Origin: Mycobacterium saskatchewanense
GTDB taxonomy: Bacteria > Actinomycetota > Actinomycetes > Mycobacteriales > Mycobacteriaceae
NCBI RefSeq assembly: GCF_010729105.1
Contig: NZ_AP022573.1
Span: forward strand, 2,170,001 to 2,234,000
Length of the DNA stretch: 64,000 bases
Direction: 5' to 3'
Shown: positions 9,021 to 18,275 of the stretch, piece by piece
Position numbering within the stretch: position 1 is the stretch's first letter
Layout: each line of letters starts with the position of its first letter
The notes under the pieces: model-generated
Database searches by the model: none
Told to the model about the DNA's origin: nothing
Seen by the model: the letters and a program-made list of their open reading frames with translations, nothing else
Program-made: the position numbers and the translations under genes

Positions 9021-9093
9021 GACGTGAAGGTACAACGCCGACCAGATCAACGGGTTCGACCGTTGTGCGGGTGCACCGCGGTGCGTCGCCGGC

Positions 9094-10485
9094 TCAGGAG
9101 AACGGGGGCCGGCGGTGCGCCCACGGCCGCGCCGTTTCGATCTGCGCCGACAGCGACAACAGAGTCGCCTCGTCGTAAGCGCGACCGACGAGCTGCACCG
9201 ACATCGGCAGACCGGCACCGTCGAGGTCCCAGGGCACGGACGCAACCGGCTGGCCGGTCAGGTTCCAAATCTGCTGGTAGGGCACGCGCTGCGCCACCAG
9301 CAGCAGCGTCGACACCGCGCCCCGGCGGTGGTAGGCACCGATGCGCGAAGGCCCGGCCGCCGTGCCCGGCGTGACGACGACGTCGACGTCGTCGAAGATC
9401 GACTGGATGCGCGCGTTCAGCGCCGGTTCCGCGGCCACGATGGCTTCCATTCGCCGGTCCGAGAAGTAGGAACCGAGGCGCGCGATGTTGCGGGTGCGGG
9501 GTTCGAGACGCTCGGGATGGGCCTGCGCGTCCGCCTCGTCGCTGATGCCCCGCAAATATCGGGGCAGGTAGTTCGCCGGGATCACCGTGGCCGGATAGTC
9601 GGGATCGGCCACGACCACCTCATGGCCGAGATCGCGAAACAGCGCGCCGGCCTGCTCGAGCGCCGTCAGCTCCGCCTTGCCGACCCGCACGGGCAGCGGA
9701 GTCGGCGACTTGGCGCTCAGGGCGATTCGCAACGTGCCGGGGTCACGCGCCGCCGCGTCGGTGAACTCGCCTTCGGGCCCGGGCACCGTCGATGTCGCGT
9801 CCAGGAACAGGGCGGCGTCCTGCACCGATCGCGCCAGCGGGCCGTTGACGCTCAGCCCGTACCACGCGTTGTCGTGCGGCTCCAGGGACACCCGGTCGCG
9901 TTGGGGCTTGAGGCCGAACAGTCCGCACCACGTCGCGGGGATGCGAATCGAGCCGCCGCCGTCGGAACCCAGCGCGAGGGGCGCCAGCCCCGCCGCCACG
10001 GCCGCGGCACTGCCCCCGCTGCTGCCGCCGGGGGTCCGCCGCAGGTCCCACGGGTTACGGGTGGCCCCGAAGGTCAGCGACTCGGTGTACGGCATCATCA
10101 TCAGCTCCGGCACATTCGTCTTGCCGATGATGACCGCGCCCGCGGCGCGCAGCCGGCGGACCACCTCCGAGTCGGCGGTCACGGCGGGGCCGTGGCCACC
10201 GCTACCGCAGGTCGTCACCTCGCCGGCGACGTCGGTGTCGTCCTTGATCGCGATCGGCACGCCGAGCAGCGGCAGCCGCTCGCCGGCGTCGAGGCGGTCC
10301 TGGGCGACGGCGGCCTCGTAGCGCGCGCCGTCGGCCAACACCACGCGATAGCAGCGCAGTTGGTCGTCCAGCCGTGCGATTCGTTCGAGGTAGATCTCGA
10401 GCAGGTCCGGTGAGGTCAGTTCACCATCGGCAAGCATCTGGGCCTGTGCGGCCGCGCCGGCGAAGGCCACGTCGCGAGCGTCCAC
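9094..10485 (-). CDS. amiB2: Amidase, amidase-signature family
   Basis: The 463-residue protein is an amidase-signature hydrolase (Rv1263 orthologue, AmiB2). The catalytic Ser-cisSer-Lys triad is visible. [10 protein letters not shown] carries the Lys, [14 protein letters not shown] the cis-Ser region, and [12 protein letters not shown] the nucleophile region. It is cytoplasmic, as no signal peptide is seen, and probably hydrolyses small carboxamides; the substrate is unknown. The stop lies about 70 bases from the chosen cyclase start, so the two may share a transcript. ATG 10485 gives [14 protein letters not shown], a typical N-terminus. Confidence 0.9.
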   Translation of the reverse strand: MDARDVAFAGAAAQAQMLADGELTSPDLLEIYLERIARLDDQLRCYRVVLADGARYEAAVAQDRLDAGERLPLLGVPIAIKDDTDVAGEVTTCGSGGHGPAVTADSEVVRRLRAAGAVIIGKTNVPELMMMPYTESLTFGATRNPWDLRRTPGGSSGGSAAAVAAGLAPLALGSDGGGSIRIPATWCGLFGLKPQRDRVSLEPHDNAWYGLSVNGPLARSVQDAALFLDATSTVPGPEGEFTDAAARDPGTLRIALSAKSPTPLPVRVGKAELTALEQAGALFRDLGHEVVVADPDYPATVIPANYLPRYLRGISDEADAQAHPERLEPRTRNIARLGSYFSDRRMEAIVAAEPALNARIQSIFDDVDVVVTPGTAAGPSRIGAYHRRGAVSTLLLVAQRVPYQQIWNLTGQPVASVPWDLDGAGLPMSVQLVGRAYDEATLLSLSAQIETARPWAHRRPPFS

Positions 10486-10558
10486 TGCGGCAGCGTATCC
10501 CGCTCACCGGGGCCGGTCCCGGGGCACCCCGGCCGGCTCGACCAGTACCGTGGGCGAC

Positions 10559-10993
10559 ATGTCCTGCGTGTTCTGCGCGATCGTCGCCGGGGAGGCCCCC
10601 GCCATCCGGATCCACGAAGACAACGACTACCTCGCCATTCTCGACATCCGCCCGTTCACCCGGGGCCACACCCTGGTGCTGCCCAAACGCCACACCGTCG
10701 ACCTCACCGACACCCCGCCGGAGACGCTGGCCGGGATGATGGGCGTCGGCCAGCGGATCGCCCGGGCCGCCCGCGCGACGGAATTGGCCGATGCAACGAA
10801 CGTGGCGATCAACGACGGTCGCGCCGCCTTCCAGACGGTCTTCCACATCCACCTGCACGTGTTGCCGCGGCGCAACGGCGACAAGCTTTCGGTGGCCAAG
10901 GGGCTGCTGCTGCGCCGGGATCCCGACCGGGAAGCCACCGGGCGGATCCTGCGCGAGGCCTTGGCCCGGGTCGACGCGAACCGAGCGGACTGA
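10559..10993 (+). CDS. HIT family nucleotide hydrolase/transferase
   Basis: The 144-residue protein equals the length of Rv1262c. It starts MSCVFCAIVAGEAPA, and the histidine triad HIHLHVLPR is near residue 98. HIT proteins hydrolyse or transfer nucleotide phosphates using the central His. A GTG at 10550 in frame is possible, but ATG 10559 matches the family. The gene is divergent from amiB2 with a gap of about 70 bp and convergent with the luciferase-like gene. It lies on a monocistronic unit. Confidence 0.9.
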   Translation: MSCVFCAIVAGEAPAIRIHEDNDYLAILDIRPFTRGHTLVLPKRHTVDLTDTPPETLAGMMGVGQRIARAARATELADATNVAINDGRAAFQTVFHIHLHVLPRRNGDKLSVAKGLLLRRDPDREATGRILREALARVDANRAD

Positions 10994-11056
10994 GGCCCTG
11001 ACCGCCTGATCCGGCGGGGACGGCGGCCCGCCGCGTTCGTGGGCCGCGGCCGCCGA

Positions 11057-12127
11057 CTAGAACAGCTCTTTGGCCAGCAGTTCCAGAGTGTTGACGCGCG
11101 CCGGCGCAGTGGCGGGGTCGGTGCCTTGGTACGCCGACGCGACCGGATGCACCATCACCTCGTCGACGTCGAACCGTTCGGCGAGCGCGCGCAGCTGCCC
11201 GGCGGCCTCCCCCGCCGTGCCGACGACCGCGCGCCGCAGCCCGCTTTCCACGATGCGTTGCTGTTCCGGGCTGAGCTGGGCCACTTCGGCCTCCTCGACC
11301 AGCGGAACCGGCCCCAGCGGCTGCCCGGTGCGCAGCCGCGCCATCACCTGCAGGTTGGGCAGCATCAAAGCCATTGCCTCGTCTCGTGTTTCGGCCACCG
11401 CGGCGTTGACCGTCAGGAACGTCAGCGGCTCGGGGGTCAGGGCGCTGGGCTTGAAGCGGGAACGGTAGACCTCGAGCGCCTCCTCGGTCCCCTGCCCCGA
11501 AAAGTGATGCGCGAACACGTAAGGCAGACCCTTGGCGGCGGCCAAGTGCGCGGAGTACATCGACGAGCCCAGCAGCCACAGCCGCGGCTCGCCTGCCGCG
11601 GCTGGGGTGGCCTTGAGCCGGTACTCCCCCGACCGCAGCGGCACCACCACGCCACGCGCGCTCATCAGCGCGGCCACGTCGTCGAGGTAGTCGGGAAAAT
11701 TCTCGATGTCGCGGTCGTCACGGCCGCCGCGCAGGGCGTACGAGGTGACCGGGTCGGACCCGGGCGCCCGGCCGATGCCCAGGTCGATGCGCCCCGGGGC
11801 GGCCGCTTCCAGCAGCGCGAATTGCTCGGCCACGGCCAGCGGCGCGTGGTTGGGCAGCATCACGCCACCCGATCCCAGCCTCACGTGCGTGGTTTGCGCG
11901 GCGAGGTAGGCGATCAAGACCGGCGGGCTGGTCGCGCCCACCGACGGCATGTTGTGGTGCTCGGCGACCCAATAGCGGGTGAAGCCCAGCCGGTCCGCCG
12001 CCTGCGCCAGCTGCACCGTGGCCGCCAGCGCGTCACCGGTCGTCTGGTCGCTGCGCACCGGGACGAGATCGAGTACTGAAAGATGCACGATGGCGTCAAC
12101 GCCATGGGCGGTGCGAACGTTCCCCAT
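11057..12127 (-). CDS. LLM-class flavin-dependent oxidoreductase (luciferase-like, MsnO8/YhbW type)
   Basis: The 356-residue protein is a bacterial-luciferase-like TIM barrel. Landmarks are LSVLDLVPV near the start, RYWVAEHHNMP, SPPVLIAYLAAQT, LGSGGVMLPNHAPL and GRIDLGIGRAPGSDP, the flavin-binding signatures of the MsnO8 subgroup. It probably uses FMN or F420 in a redox reaction on an unknown substrate. ATG 12127 gives about ten extra residues before VDAIVHLSVLD; a later start is possible. In H37Rv this position holds the F420-dependent nitroreductase-like Rv1261c, so the gene content differs here. It is on the same strand as the FAD monooxygenase upstream but separated from it by a hairpin repeat. 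Confidence 0.85.
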   Translation of the reverse strand: MGNVRTAHGVDAIVHLSVLDLVPVRSDQTTGDALAATVQLAQAADRLGFTRYWVAEHHNMPSVGATSPPVLIAYLAAQTTHVRLGSGGVMLPNHAPLAVAEQFALLEAAAPGRIDLGIGRAPGSDPVTSYALRGGRDDRDIENFPDYLDDVAALMSARGVVVPLRSGEYRLKATPAAAGEPRLWLLGSSMYSAHLAAAKGLPYVFAHHFSGQGTEEALEVYRSRFKPSALTPEPLTFLTVNAAVAETRDEAMALMLPNLQVMARLRTGQPLGPVPLVEEAEVAQLSPEQQRIVESGLRRAVVGTAGEAAGQLRALAERFDVDEVMVHPVASAYQGTDPATAPARVNTLELLAKELF

Positions 12128-12132
12128 CCTGG

Positions 12133-12190
12133 GCGAGCAGACGCAAATCGTCCGCGCGCTCGGCGTGTCGCAAGCTTTTGCGTCTGCTCA
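12133..12190. repeat. Dispersed hairpin repeat, copy A
   Basis: Arms GAGCAGACGCAAA (12135-12147) and TTTGCGTCTGCTC (12177-12189) are perfect complements around a loop containing CGGCGTGTCG. The same design recurs at 41582, 46021 and, as a half copy, 46508. Here it sits just past the stop of the FAD monooxygenase, so it could end that transcript; this is inferred. Confidence 0.8.
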
Positions 12191-12201
12191 GCAAAGAGCG
12201 G

Positions 12202-13332
12202 TCAGTAGTCCTTCAGGGTGATCGAGTTGACGATGCGATCGAACACGTCCTGCGGGATCGGGGCACCGCCCGGGATGTTGTCGACGACCAGCCATTGGTT
12301 GCGCTTGACGTAGTCGCTGAACTCCTTGTGGTAGTTCGCGAAGCCGAGCTCGTAGTCGACCTCGCCGTCTCGAGTGGCCGCCTTGAGCTCGCCGGCCAGG
12401 ACGTAGGCGCCCAGCAGCGCGACGCTGGTGCCCTGGCCCGACAGCGGCGAACAGCAATACGCGGCGTCACCGACCAGCGCGACCCGCCCCCGCGACCAGC
12501 GATCCATCTTGATCTGCGACATCTCGTCGAAGTAGAAGTCCGGCGCGGTGCGCATGTACTCCAGCAGCTGTGGCCGCACCCAGCCGTCGTCGGCCATCCG
12601 CTTTTCCAGCTCGACGAGCTGGGCCTCGGCGTCCCGGTAGTCGATCCGCAGGTCCGGGTCCATGAACCCGATCATGGCCCGGGCCTCTTTGTTGTTGCGG
12701 GCGCTGTAGACGCCAGCCATGGTGGAGTCCCCGTAGTGCCAGGTCTGCCAGTAGTCCAGATCGAGGAAGTTGGGGACGGTGAAGATCGCCGCGAAGGTGC
12801 CCAGCCGGTCGATGAACTGCTCCTCGGGGCCGAAGACCAGCCGGCGCACGGTGGAGTGCAGGCCGTCAGCGCCGATGACCAGGTCGAAGCGGCGCGGGTC
12901 GGTGTGCTGGAAGGTGACCGCGACGGACGTGCCGTCGTCCTCCAAAGCGACGATGCTGTCGTCGAAGAGGAATTCGACATTGAGTTTGGTTGAGTCGTAC
13001 AGCAATTCGACGAGATCGTCACGCAGCAGCTCGATGTCGGGGTTGGCGATGAGCCCGCCGGTCGGCGTGGATTCGGTGTCTTGGGACAGCTCGTTGCCGT
13101 CGGCGTCGACGACGGACGCGCCCCGGATTCGCGTGCGCACGTGGTCGGCGGCGGCCCGCAGCTGCATGCGTTCCAGCACCGTCAGCGCGGGGCCCCGAAC
13201 GTCGATCGCCTGGCCCCCGGGCCGCAGCCCGGGGTGGCGTTCCACCACGGTGACCGAACAACCGTGCCGGGCAAGCCAGTAGGCGACCGTCGTGCCGGCC
13301 ACGCTGGCGCCGGAAACCAGAACGTCAGTCAA
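12202..13332 (-). CDS. FAD-dependent monooxygenase (PHBH-like, Rv1260 orthologue)
   Basis: The 376-residue flavoprotein (372 in Rv1260) has the N-terminal dinucleotide fold as [21 protein letters not shown], the motif [15 protein letters not shown] near the middle, and [21 protein letters not shown], the FAD ribityl-binding GD motif. It belongs to the p-hydroxybenzoate-hydroxylase-like monooxygenases that hydroxylate aromatic substrates with NAD(P)H; the substrate is unknown. Its start overlaps the udgB stop by four bases (ATGA), so the two genes are translationally coupled. Confidence 0.9.
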   Translation of the reverse strand: MTDVLVSGASVAGTTVAYWLARHGCSVTVVERHPGLRPGGQAIDVRGPALTVLERMQLRAAADHVRTRIRGASVVDADGNELSQDTESTPTGGLIANPDIELLRDDLVELLYDSTKLNVEFLFDDSIVALEDDGTSVAVTFQHTDPRRFDLVIGADGLHSTVRRLVFGPEEQFIDRLGTFAAIFTVPNFLDLDYWQTWHYGDSTMAGVYSARNNKEARAMIGFMDPDLRIDYRDAEAQLVELEKRMADDGWVRPQLLEYMRTAPDFYFDEMSQIKMDRWSRGRVALVGDAAYCCSPLSGQGTSVALLGAYVLAGELKAATRDGEVDYELGFANYHKEFSDYVKRNQWLVVDNIPGGAPIPQDVFDRIVNSITLKDY

Positions 13333-14141
13333 TTGATCCCTGCCAACTTCTTTGCTTGGGCGAAGATGTCGTCGAGCATTCCCGGAGTCAACCTACCGGT
13401 GAACATATTTTGCTGGCTCGGGTGGTAGCAGCCCAGCAATCGCACGCCCGAGCCGAGTTCGGCGACCGCGGCGTGACCGAACCGGGGCTTGGGCATCCCG
13501 GAGGCGGCAGGCAGCCGCAGTGCCACCTGCCAGGCGAATCCCCCCAGCGCCACGATGACCCTGACATGTTCGGCGACCAATCGCCACTCGGCGTTCAGCC
13601 AGGGCCAGCAGGTGTCCCGCTCCGCCGGCGTCGGGGCGTTGGCCGGGGGCGCGCACCGCACCGGCGCCACGATGCGAAACCCCTTGGCCCGCAAACCATC
13701 CGCAGCGTCGACGCTGGTCGGCTGGTTCACCAGGCCGGCCCGATGCAGCGCCGCGTACAGCTGGTCGCCGGAGCGGTCTCCGGTGAACATCCGTCCGGTC
13801 CGGTTGGCGCCGTGCGCGGCGGGCGCCAGCCCGACGATCAACAGCCGGGGCCGCTCGGATCCGAAGCTCGGCACCGGCCTCCCCCAGTACGGCTGGTCGG
13901 CGAACGCCCGGCGCTTTGCCACCGCGACGTCCTCGCGCCAGCTGACCAGCCGCGGACAGGCCCGGCACACGGTGACCATCGCGTCGAGCTCGGTCATCGA
14001 ATCGGCGCGAGCGCTCAGGGCGACCACCTGACCGGCGTCCGCCGCCACCGGGGTCTGCGGCGTCGCCGGGTCGCCCGGCCAACCGGTGCCGGGGGGTACA
14101 GGGGAATCGAACTCCTGGCCGGTACGCGGGTGGGCGAGCAC
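13329..14141 (-). CDS. udgB: Family 5 uracil-DNA glycosylase UdgB
   Basis: The 270-residue enzyme removes uracil and other deaminated bases from DNA in base-excision repair. Iron-sulfur cluster Cys are visible as CRACPR near residue 59, VRCAPP and DTCWPWL. The active-site motif I region [19 protein letters not shown] and the motif III HPS in CYHPSQQN are present. Family 5 lacks the Asn/Asp general base of other UDGs, and here the position after GLAP is Ala, as expected. The protein is somewhat shorter than the annotated M. tuberculosis Rv1259, mainly at the N-terminus. It is coupled to the downstream FAD monooxygenase by ATGA and divergent from tap. Confidence 0.9.
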   Translation of the reverse strand: MLAHPRTGQEFDSPVPPGTGWPGDPATPQTPVAADAGQVVALSARADSMTELDAMVTVCRACPRLVSWREDVAVAKRRAFADQPYWGRPVPSFGSERPRLLIVGLAPAAHGANRTGRMFTGDRSGDQLYAALHRAGLVNQPTSVDAADGLRAKGFRIVAPVRCAPPANAPTPAERDTCWPWLNAEWRLVAEHVRVIVALGGFAWQVALRLPAASGMPKPRFGHAAVAELGSGVRLLGCYHPSQQNMFTGRLTPGMLDDIFAQAKKLAGIN

Positions 14142-14228
14142 ATGAACATCGAAGCACTGACCGACCGACGGGAGTTAAATCGGTGGCTGGCGTCGGCGCT
14201 CTGGCGCTAGATTCAGCCGCGATAGCCC

Positions 14229-15458
14229 ATGAAAACCGGCGGCCCTGCGTTTTTGATTCTGTTCGCCTCGCTGATGGCGACGGCGGGCACCGGCATTTCG
14301 GTGGTGGCGTTTCCGTGGCTGGCGCTGCAGCACCAGGGCAGCGCGGGGGACGCGTCGATCGTCGCGGCTGCCATGACCCTCCCTCTGGTGCTCTCGACGC
14401 TGGTCGCCGGCACCGCGGTCGACTTCTTCGGGCGCCGCCGGGTATCGGTCGTTTCCGACGCGCTGTCGGGCACGGCGGTGGCGGCCGTACCGCTGATCGC
14501 CTGGTGGGCCGGCCGCGGCGCGCTGAACTTGGCGGTGCTGGCGGTCCTGGCGTTGCTGGCGGCCGCTTTCGACCCGGCCGGGGTGACGGCCCGCCAGTCG
14601 ATGCTGCCCGAGGCGGCGGCCCGTGCCGGCTGGTCGCTGGACCGCACCAACAGCAGCTACGAGGCGATCCTCAACCTCGCCTACATCGTCGGCCCGGGGA
14701 TTGGGGGCTTGATGATCGCCGCGGTGGGTGGGATCAACACGATGTGGGTCACGGCCAGCTTTTTCGGGCTGTCCCTCCTCGCCATCGCGGCACTCCGCCT
14801 CGAGGGCGTCGGGCGGCCGCACCACACCGCCCGGCCCGACGGCCTGGTGTCCGGCGTCGTGGAGGGGATGCGGTTCGTCTGGAATCTGCGGGTGCTGCGG
14901 GCGCTCGGCCTGATCGACCTGGTGGTCACCGCGCTGTACCTGCCGATGGAAAGCGTGTTGTTTCCCAAGTACTTCAGTGACCGGCATCAACCCGCACAGC
15001 TGGGTTGGGCCCTGATGGCGCTCGGGGTCGGTGGCGTCGTGGGCGCCCTCGGCTACGCCGTGCTGTCGAGGAAACTGCGGCGGCGCACCGCCGTGCTGAC
15101 CGCTACCCTCACCTTCGGCGCGGCGACGGCGGGCGTCGCCTTCCTGCCCCCGCTGCCGGTGATCCTGGTGCTCTGCGCGGTCACCGGCGTGGTGTACGGG
15201 CCGATCCAGCCGATCTACAACTACGTGATGCAGACCCGGGCCCCGCAGCACCTGCGCGGCCGCGTCGTCGGGGTGATGACGGGGCTGACCTTCGCCGCGG
15301 GCCCGCTCGGACTGCTGGTGGCCGGCCCGCTGACCGACGCCGCGGGGCTGAAGGCGACGTTCCTGGCGCTGGCGCTGCCGATCGTGGTGGTCGGCCTCAT
15401 CGCCACCCGGCTGCCGTCGCTGCGGGAGCTGGACCCGGAGCCGGCGGTCCGAACGTAG
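14229..15458 (+). CDS. tap: Multidrug efflux MFS transporter Tap
   Basis: The 409-residue protein (419 in Rv1258c) has twelve probable membrane helices. It begins with an inner-membrane N-terminus GGPAFLILFASLMATAG. The MFS loop motif DFFGRRR lies between helices 2 and 3. Strongly family-typical stretches follow: SMLPEAAARAGWSLDR and LRGRVVGVMTGLTFAAGPLG. Tap is known to export tetracycline, aminoglycosides and other drugs by proton antiport. ATG 14229 gives MKTGGPAFLIL, fitting the family N-terminus. The next gene starts ten bases beyond the stop, so the two are probably one transcript. Regulation by WhiB7 is known for the M. tuberculosis gene, but I did not establish a WhiB7 box. Confidence 0.92.
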   Translation: MKTGGPAFLILFASLMATAGTGISVVAFPWLALQHQGSAGDASIVAAAMTLPLVLSTLVAGTAVDFFGRRRVSVVSDALSGTAVAAVPLIAWWAGRGALNLAVLAVLALLAAAFDPAGVTARQSMLPEAAARAGWSLDRTNSSYEAILNLAYIVGPGIGGLMIAAVGGINTMWVTASFFGLSLLAIAALRLEGVGRPHHTARPDGLVSGVVEGMRFVWNLRVLRALGLIDLVVTALYLPMESVLFPKYFSDRHQPAQLGWALMALGVGGVVGALGYAVLSRKLRRRTAVLTATLTFGAATAGVAFLPPLPVILVLCAVTGVVYGPIQPIYNYVMQTRAPQHLRGRVVGVMTGLTFAAGPLGLLVAGPLTDAAGLKATFLALALPIVVVGLIATRLPSLRELDPEPAVRT

Positions 15459-15467
15459 GATCGCCGG

Positions 15468-16835
15468 GTGAGTTCCGATGCGCTGGCGGACCTGATCGCC
15501 GGCCTGCCCGACGGGATGGTCGTCACCGATCCGACCGTGACCGAGGGCTACCGCCAGGACCGCGCGTTCGACCCGTCGGCGGGCAAGCCGCTGGCCGTCG
15601 TGCGGCCGCGGCGCACCGAAGAGGTGCAAACGGTCATGCGATGGGCCACCACCAACAGGGTGCCCGTGGTGACCCGGGGAGCGGGCAGCGGGCTGTCGGG
15701 CGGCGCGACCGCGCTGGACGCCGGCATCGTGCTGTCGACGGAGAAGATGCGCGACATCGCCGTGGACCCCGTCACCCGCACCGCGGTGTGCCAGCCCGGC
15801 CTGTTCAACGCCGAGGTGAAGAAGGCCGTCGCCGTATACGGGTTGTGGTATCCGCCCGACCCGTCGTCCTACGAGATCTGCAGCATCGGCGGCAACATCG
15901 CCACCAACGCCGGCGGGCTGTGCTGCGTGAAGTACGGCGTGACCACCGACTACGTGCTGGGCATGCAGGTGGTACTGGCCGACGGCACCGCCGTCCGGCT
16001 CGGCGGCCCGCGGTTGAAGGACGTCGCGGGGCTGTCCCTGACGAAGCTCTTCGTCGGTAGCGAGGGCACGCTGGGCGTCATCACCGAGGTCACGCTGCGG
16101 CTGGTGCCCGCCCAGAACCCGTCGAGCATCGTGGTGGCCGGCTTCTCCTCGGTGCGGGCGGCCGTCGACGCGGTGCTCGGGATCACCGCGCGGCTGCGCC
16201 CCTCCATGCTCGAATTCATGGACTCGGTGGCGATCAACGCCGTGGAGGACAGCCTGCGGATGGACCTGGACCGCGAGGCGGCCGCCATGCTGGTGGCCGG
16301 GTCCGACGAGCGGGGACGGGCCGGGAGCGAGGACGCCACGATCATCGCGGAGGTGTTCGCGGAAAACGGCGCGACGGAGGTTTTCTCGACTAGCGACCCG
16401 GACGAGGGCGAGGCCTTCATCGCCGCCCGCCGGTTCTGCATCCCGGCGGTCGAGGCCAAGGGATCGCTGCTGCTCGAGGATGTCGGGGTGCCGCTGCCGG
16501 CGCTGGGGCAACTGGTCACCGGCATCGCGCGCATCGCCGCCGAGCGCGACCTGATGATCTCGGTGATCGCCCATGCGGGCGACGGCAACACCCACCCGCT
16601 CATCGTCTACGACCCCGCCGACGCCGCGATGACCGAACGCGCACACGTCGCCTTCGGCGAGATCATGGACCTGGCCGTCGGCCTGGGCGGCACGATCACC
16701 GGCGAGCACGGCGTCGGCCGGTTGAAGCGGCCCTGGCTTGCCGGCTATCTGGGCCCGGACGTGATGGCGCTGAATCAGCGCATCAAGCAGGCGCTCGACC
16801 CGCTGGGCATTCTCAACCCGGGCGCGGCGATCTAG
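15468..16835 (+). CDS. FAD-linked oxidase, glycolate/lactate dehydrogenase GlcD type (Rv1257c orthologue)
   Basis: The 455-residue protein has an N-terminal FAD_binding_4 (PCMH) domain with TRGAGSGLSGGATALDAG near residue 65 and SIGGNIATNAGGLCC near 143. A C-terminal FAD-linked oxidase domain carries AHAGDGNTHPLI and GEHGVGRLKRPWL. Enzymes of this family oxidise 2-hydroxy acids such as glycolate or D-lactate; the real substrate cannot be read from the sequence. GTG 15468 lies ten bases after the tap stop. The stop is followed by a duplicated palindromic segment. Confidence 0.9.
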   Translation: MSSDALADLIAGLPDGMVVTDPTVTEGYRQDRAFDPSAGKPLAVVRPRRTEEVQTVMRWATTNRVPVVTRGAGSGLSGGATALDAGIVLSTEKMRDIAVDPVTRTAVCQPGLFNAEVKKAVAVYGLWYPPDPSSYEICSIGGNIATNAGGLCCVKYGVTTDYVLGMQVVLADGTAVRLGGPRLKDVAGLSLTKLFVGSEGTLGVITEVTLRLVPAQNPSSIVVAGFSSVRAAVDAVLGITARLRPSMLEFMDSVAINAVEDSLRMDLDREAAAMLVAGSDERGRAGSEDATIIAEVFAENGATEVFSTSDPDEGEAFIAARRFCIPAVEAKGSLLLEDVGVPLPALGQLVTGIARIAAERDLMISVIAHAGDGNTHPLIVYDPADAAMTERAHVAFGEIMDLAVGLGGTITGEHGVGRLKRPWLAGYLGPDVMALNQRIKQALDPLGILNPGAAI

Positions 16836-16864
16836 TTCTCGCTTTGACGGCCCGGCTTGTTCGG

Positions 16865-16971
16865 CGCTCGAGCGCCCAGCTGGCCGGGCGTTCGCCACCG
16901 GGCGCCCGGCTCATCTAGTTCGCGCTCGAGCGCCCAGCTGGCCGGGCGTTCGCCAGCGGGCGCCCGGCTCA
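16865..16971. repeat. Two direct copies of a 49-bp palindrome-rich segment
   Basis: Copy 1 (16865-16913) and copy 2 (16923-16971) start CGCTCGAGCGCCCAGCTGG and end GGGCGCCCGGCTCA, with a single C/G difference in the middle and a 58-base period. Each contains CGCTCGAGCG and GGGCGCCC palindromes. They fill the gap between the FAD-linked oxidase stop and the cyp130 promoter, and could act in transcript termination. Confidence 0.75.
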
Positions 16972-16998
16972 CCGGGCGCTCGGCTCAAGGGCCGATAG

Positions 16999-17027
16999 TT
17001 GACATATCGACCGCACCGTCGTACGAA
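16999..17027 (+). promoter_or_regulatory. cyp130 promoter, likely leaderless
   Basis: TTGACA (16999-17004), a 17-base spacer and TACGAA (17022-17027) form a good SigA promoter. Seven bases after the -10 is the ATG at 17034, so the transcript probably begins at the start codon, with no room for a Shine-Dalgarno. GACATGTC at the start codon is a short palindrome that the adjacent TetR protein might use. Confidence 0.6.
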
Positions 17028-17033
17028 TGAGAC

Positions 17034-18275
17034 ATGTCGGTAGTTATGTCTCACGATGCCCCAGTCCGGTTCGAGCTCGCCACGGCCGACACCTGGCCGG
17101 ACCCGTGGCCGATGTACCGCGCGCTGCGCGATCACGATCCGGTGCATCATGTGGTGCCGCGCGGCAGGCCGGACCATGACTACTACGTGCTGTCTCGCCA
17201 CGCCGACGTGTGGTCGGCGGCCCGCGACCACGAGACGTTCTCCTCGGCGCAGGGCTTGACCGTCAACTACGGCGACCTGGAGATGATTGGGCTGCAGGAC
17301 AACCCGCCCTTCGTGATGCAGGATCCACCGGCGCACACCGAGTTTCGCAAGCTGGTGTCACGCGGCTTCACTCCGCGGCAGGTCGAGGCGGTCGAGCCGA
17401 AGGTCCGCGAATTCGTCGTCGAGCGTATCGAGAGGCTGCGCGCCGACGGCGGCGGGGACATCGTCACCGAACTGTTCAAACCCCTGCCCTCGATGGTGGT
17501 CGCCCATTATCTCGGTGTGCCCGAGGAGGATCGGGCACAGTTCGACGGCTGGACGGACGTGATCGTCGCTGCCAACACCGCCGACGGCGGCGTCGCCGGG
17601 GCCCTGGAAACCGTCGGCGACGCGGTCGGCTCGATGATGGCCTATTTCACCGCGCTGATCGAGCGGCGCCGGACGGGACCCGACGACGACACCATCTCGC
17701 ACCTGGTGTCCGCCGGCGTCGGCGCCGACGGCGACATCGCCGGCACCCTGTCGGTGCTGGCGTTCACCTTCACGATGGTCACCGGCGGTAACGACACCAC
17801 CACCGGAATGCTCGGCGGCTCGATGCCCTTGCTGCACGGGCGACCCGACCAGCGGCAACGCCTGGTCGCCGCCCCGGGCCTCATCCCCGACGCGGTCGAG
17901 GAATTGTTGCGCCTCACCGCACCTGTGCAGGGGCTGGCGCGCACCACCACGCGGGACGTGACGCTGCACGACACAACCATCCCGGCCGGGCGGAAGGTGC
18001 TCCTGCTGTACGGGTCGGCCAACCGTGACGAACGCCAATATGGTTCCGACGCGGGCGAACTCGACGTGACCCGGTGCCCGCGCAACATCATGACGTTCAG
18101 CCATGGCGCACACCACTGCCTGGGCGCCGCGGCGGCCCGGATGCAGTCCCGGATCGCCCTGACCGAACTGCTGGCCCGCTGTCCGGACTTCGAAGTCGAC
18201 GAGTCGGCGATCGTCTGGTCGGGTGGCAGCTATGTGCGGCGGCCGCTGTCGGTCCCGATCCGGGTGAACGCCTGA
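17034..18275 (+). CDS. cyp130: Cytochrome P450 CYP130
   Basis: The 413-residue protein (405 in M. tuberculosis) contains the P450 heme loop FSHGAHHCLG with the Cys thiolate ligand, the oxygen-activating I-helix GGNDTTTG, and ELLR in place of the ExxR K-helix motif (EELLRLTAP). Mycobacterial CYP130 is a soluble bacterial-class P450 that uses ferredoxin partners; its physiological substrate is uncertain. ATG 17034 is favoured by the leaderless promoter; ATG 17046 (MSHDAP) is an alternative. The stop overlaps the TetR start (TGATG), so the pair is coupled. Confidence 0.93.
   Translation: MSVVMSHDAPVRFELATADTWPDPWPMYRALRDHDPVHHVVPRGRPDHDYYVLSRHADVWSAARDHETFSSAQGLTVNYGDLEMIGLQDNPPFVMQDPPAHTEFRKLVSRGFTPRQVEAVEPKVREFVVERIERLRADGGGDIVTELFKPLPSMVVAHYLGVPEEDRAQFDGWTDVIVAANTADGGVAGALETVGDAVGSMMAYFTALIERRRTGPDDDTISHLVSAGVGADGDIAGTLSVLAFTFTMVTGGNDTTTGMLGGSMPLLHGRPDQRQRLVAAPGLIPDAVEELLRLTAPVQGLARTTTRDVTLHDTTIPAGRKVLLLYGSANRDERQYGSDAGELDVTRCPRNIMTFSHGAHHCLGAAAARMQSRIALTELLARCPDFEVDESAIVWSGGSYVRRPLSVPIRVNA

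Noticed and set aside
14175..16898. A 907-codon minus-strand open frame opposite tap and the FAD-linked oxidase
   Set aside because: It is antisense to two clear genes, its product is Arg/His/Gln-rich without any fold, and such shadow frames are usual in high-GC DNA.
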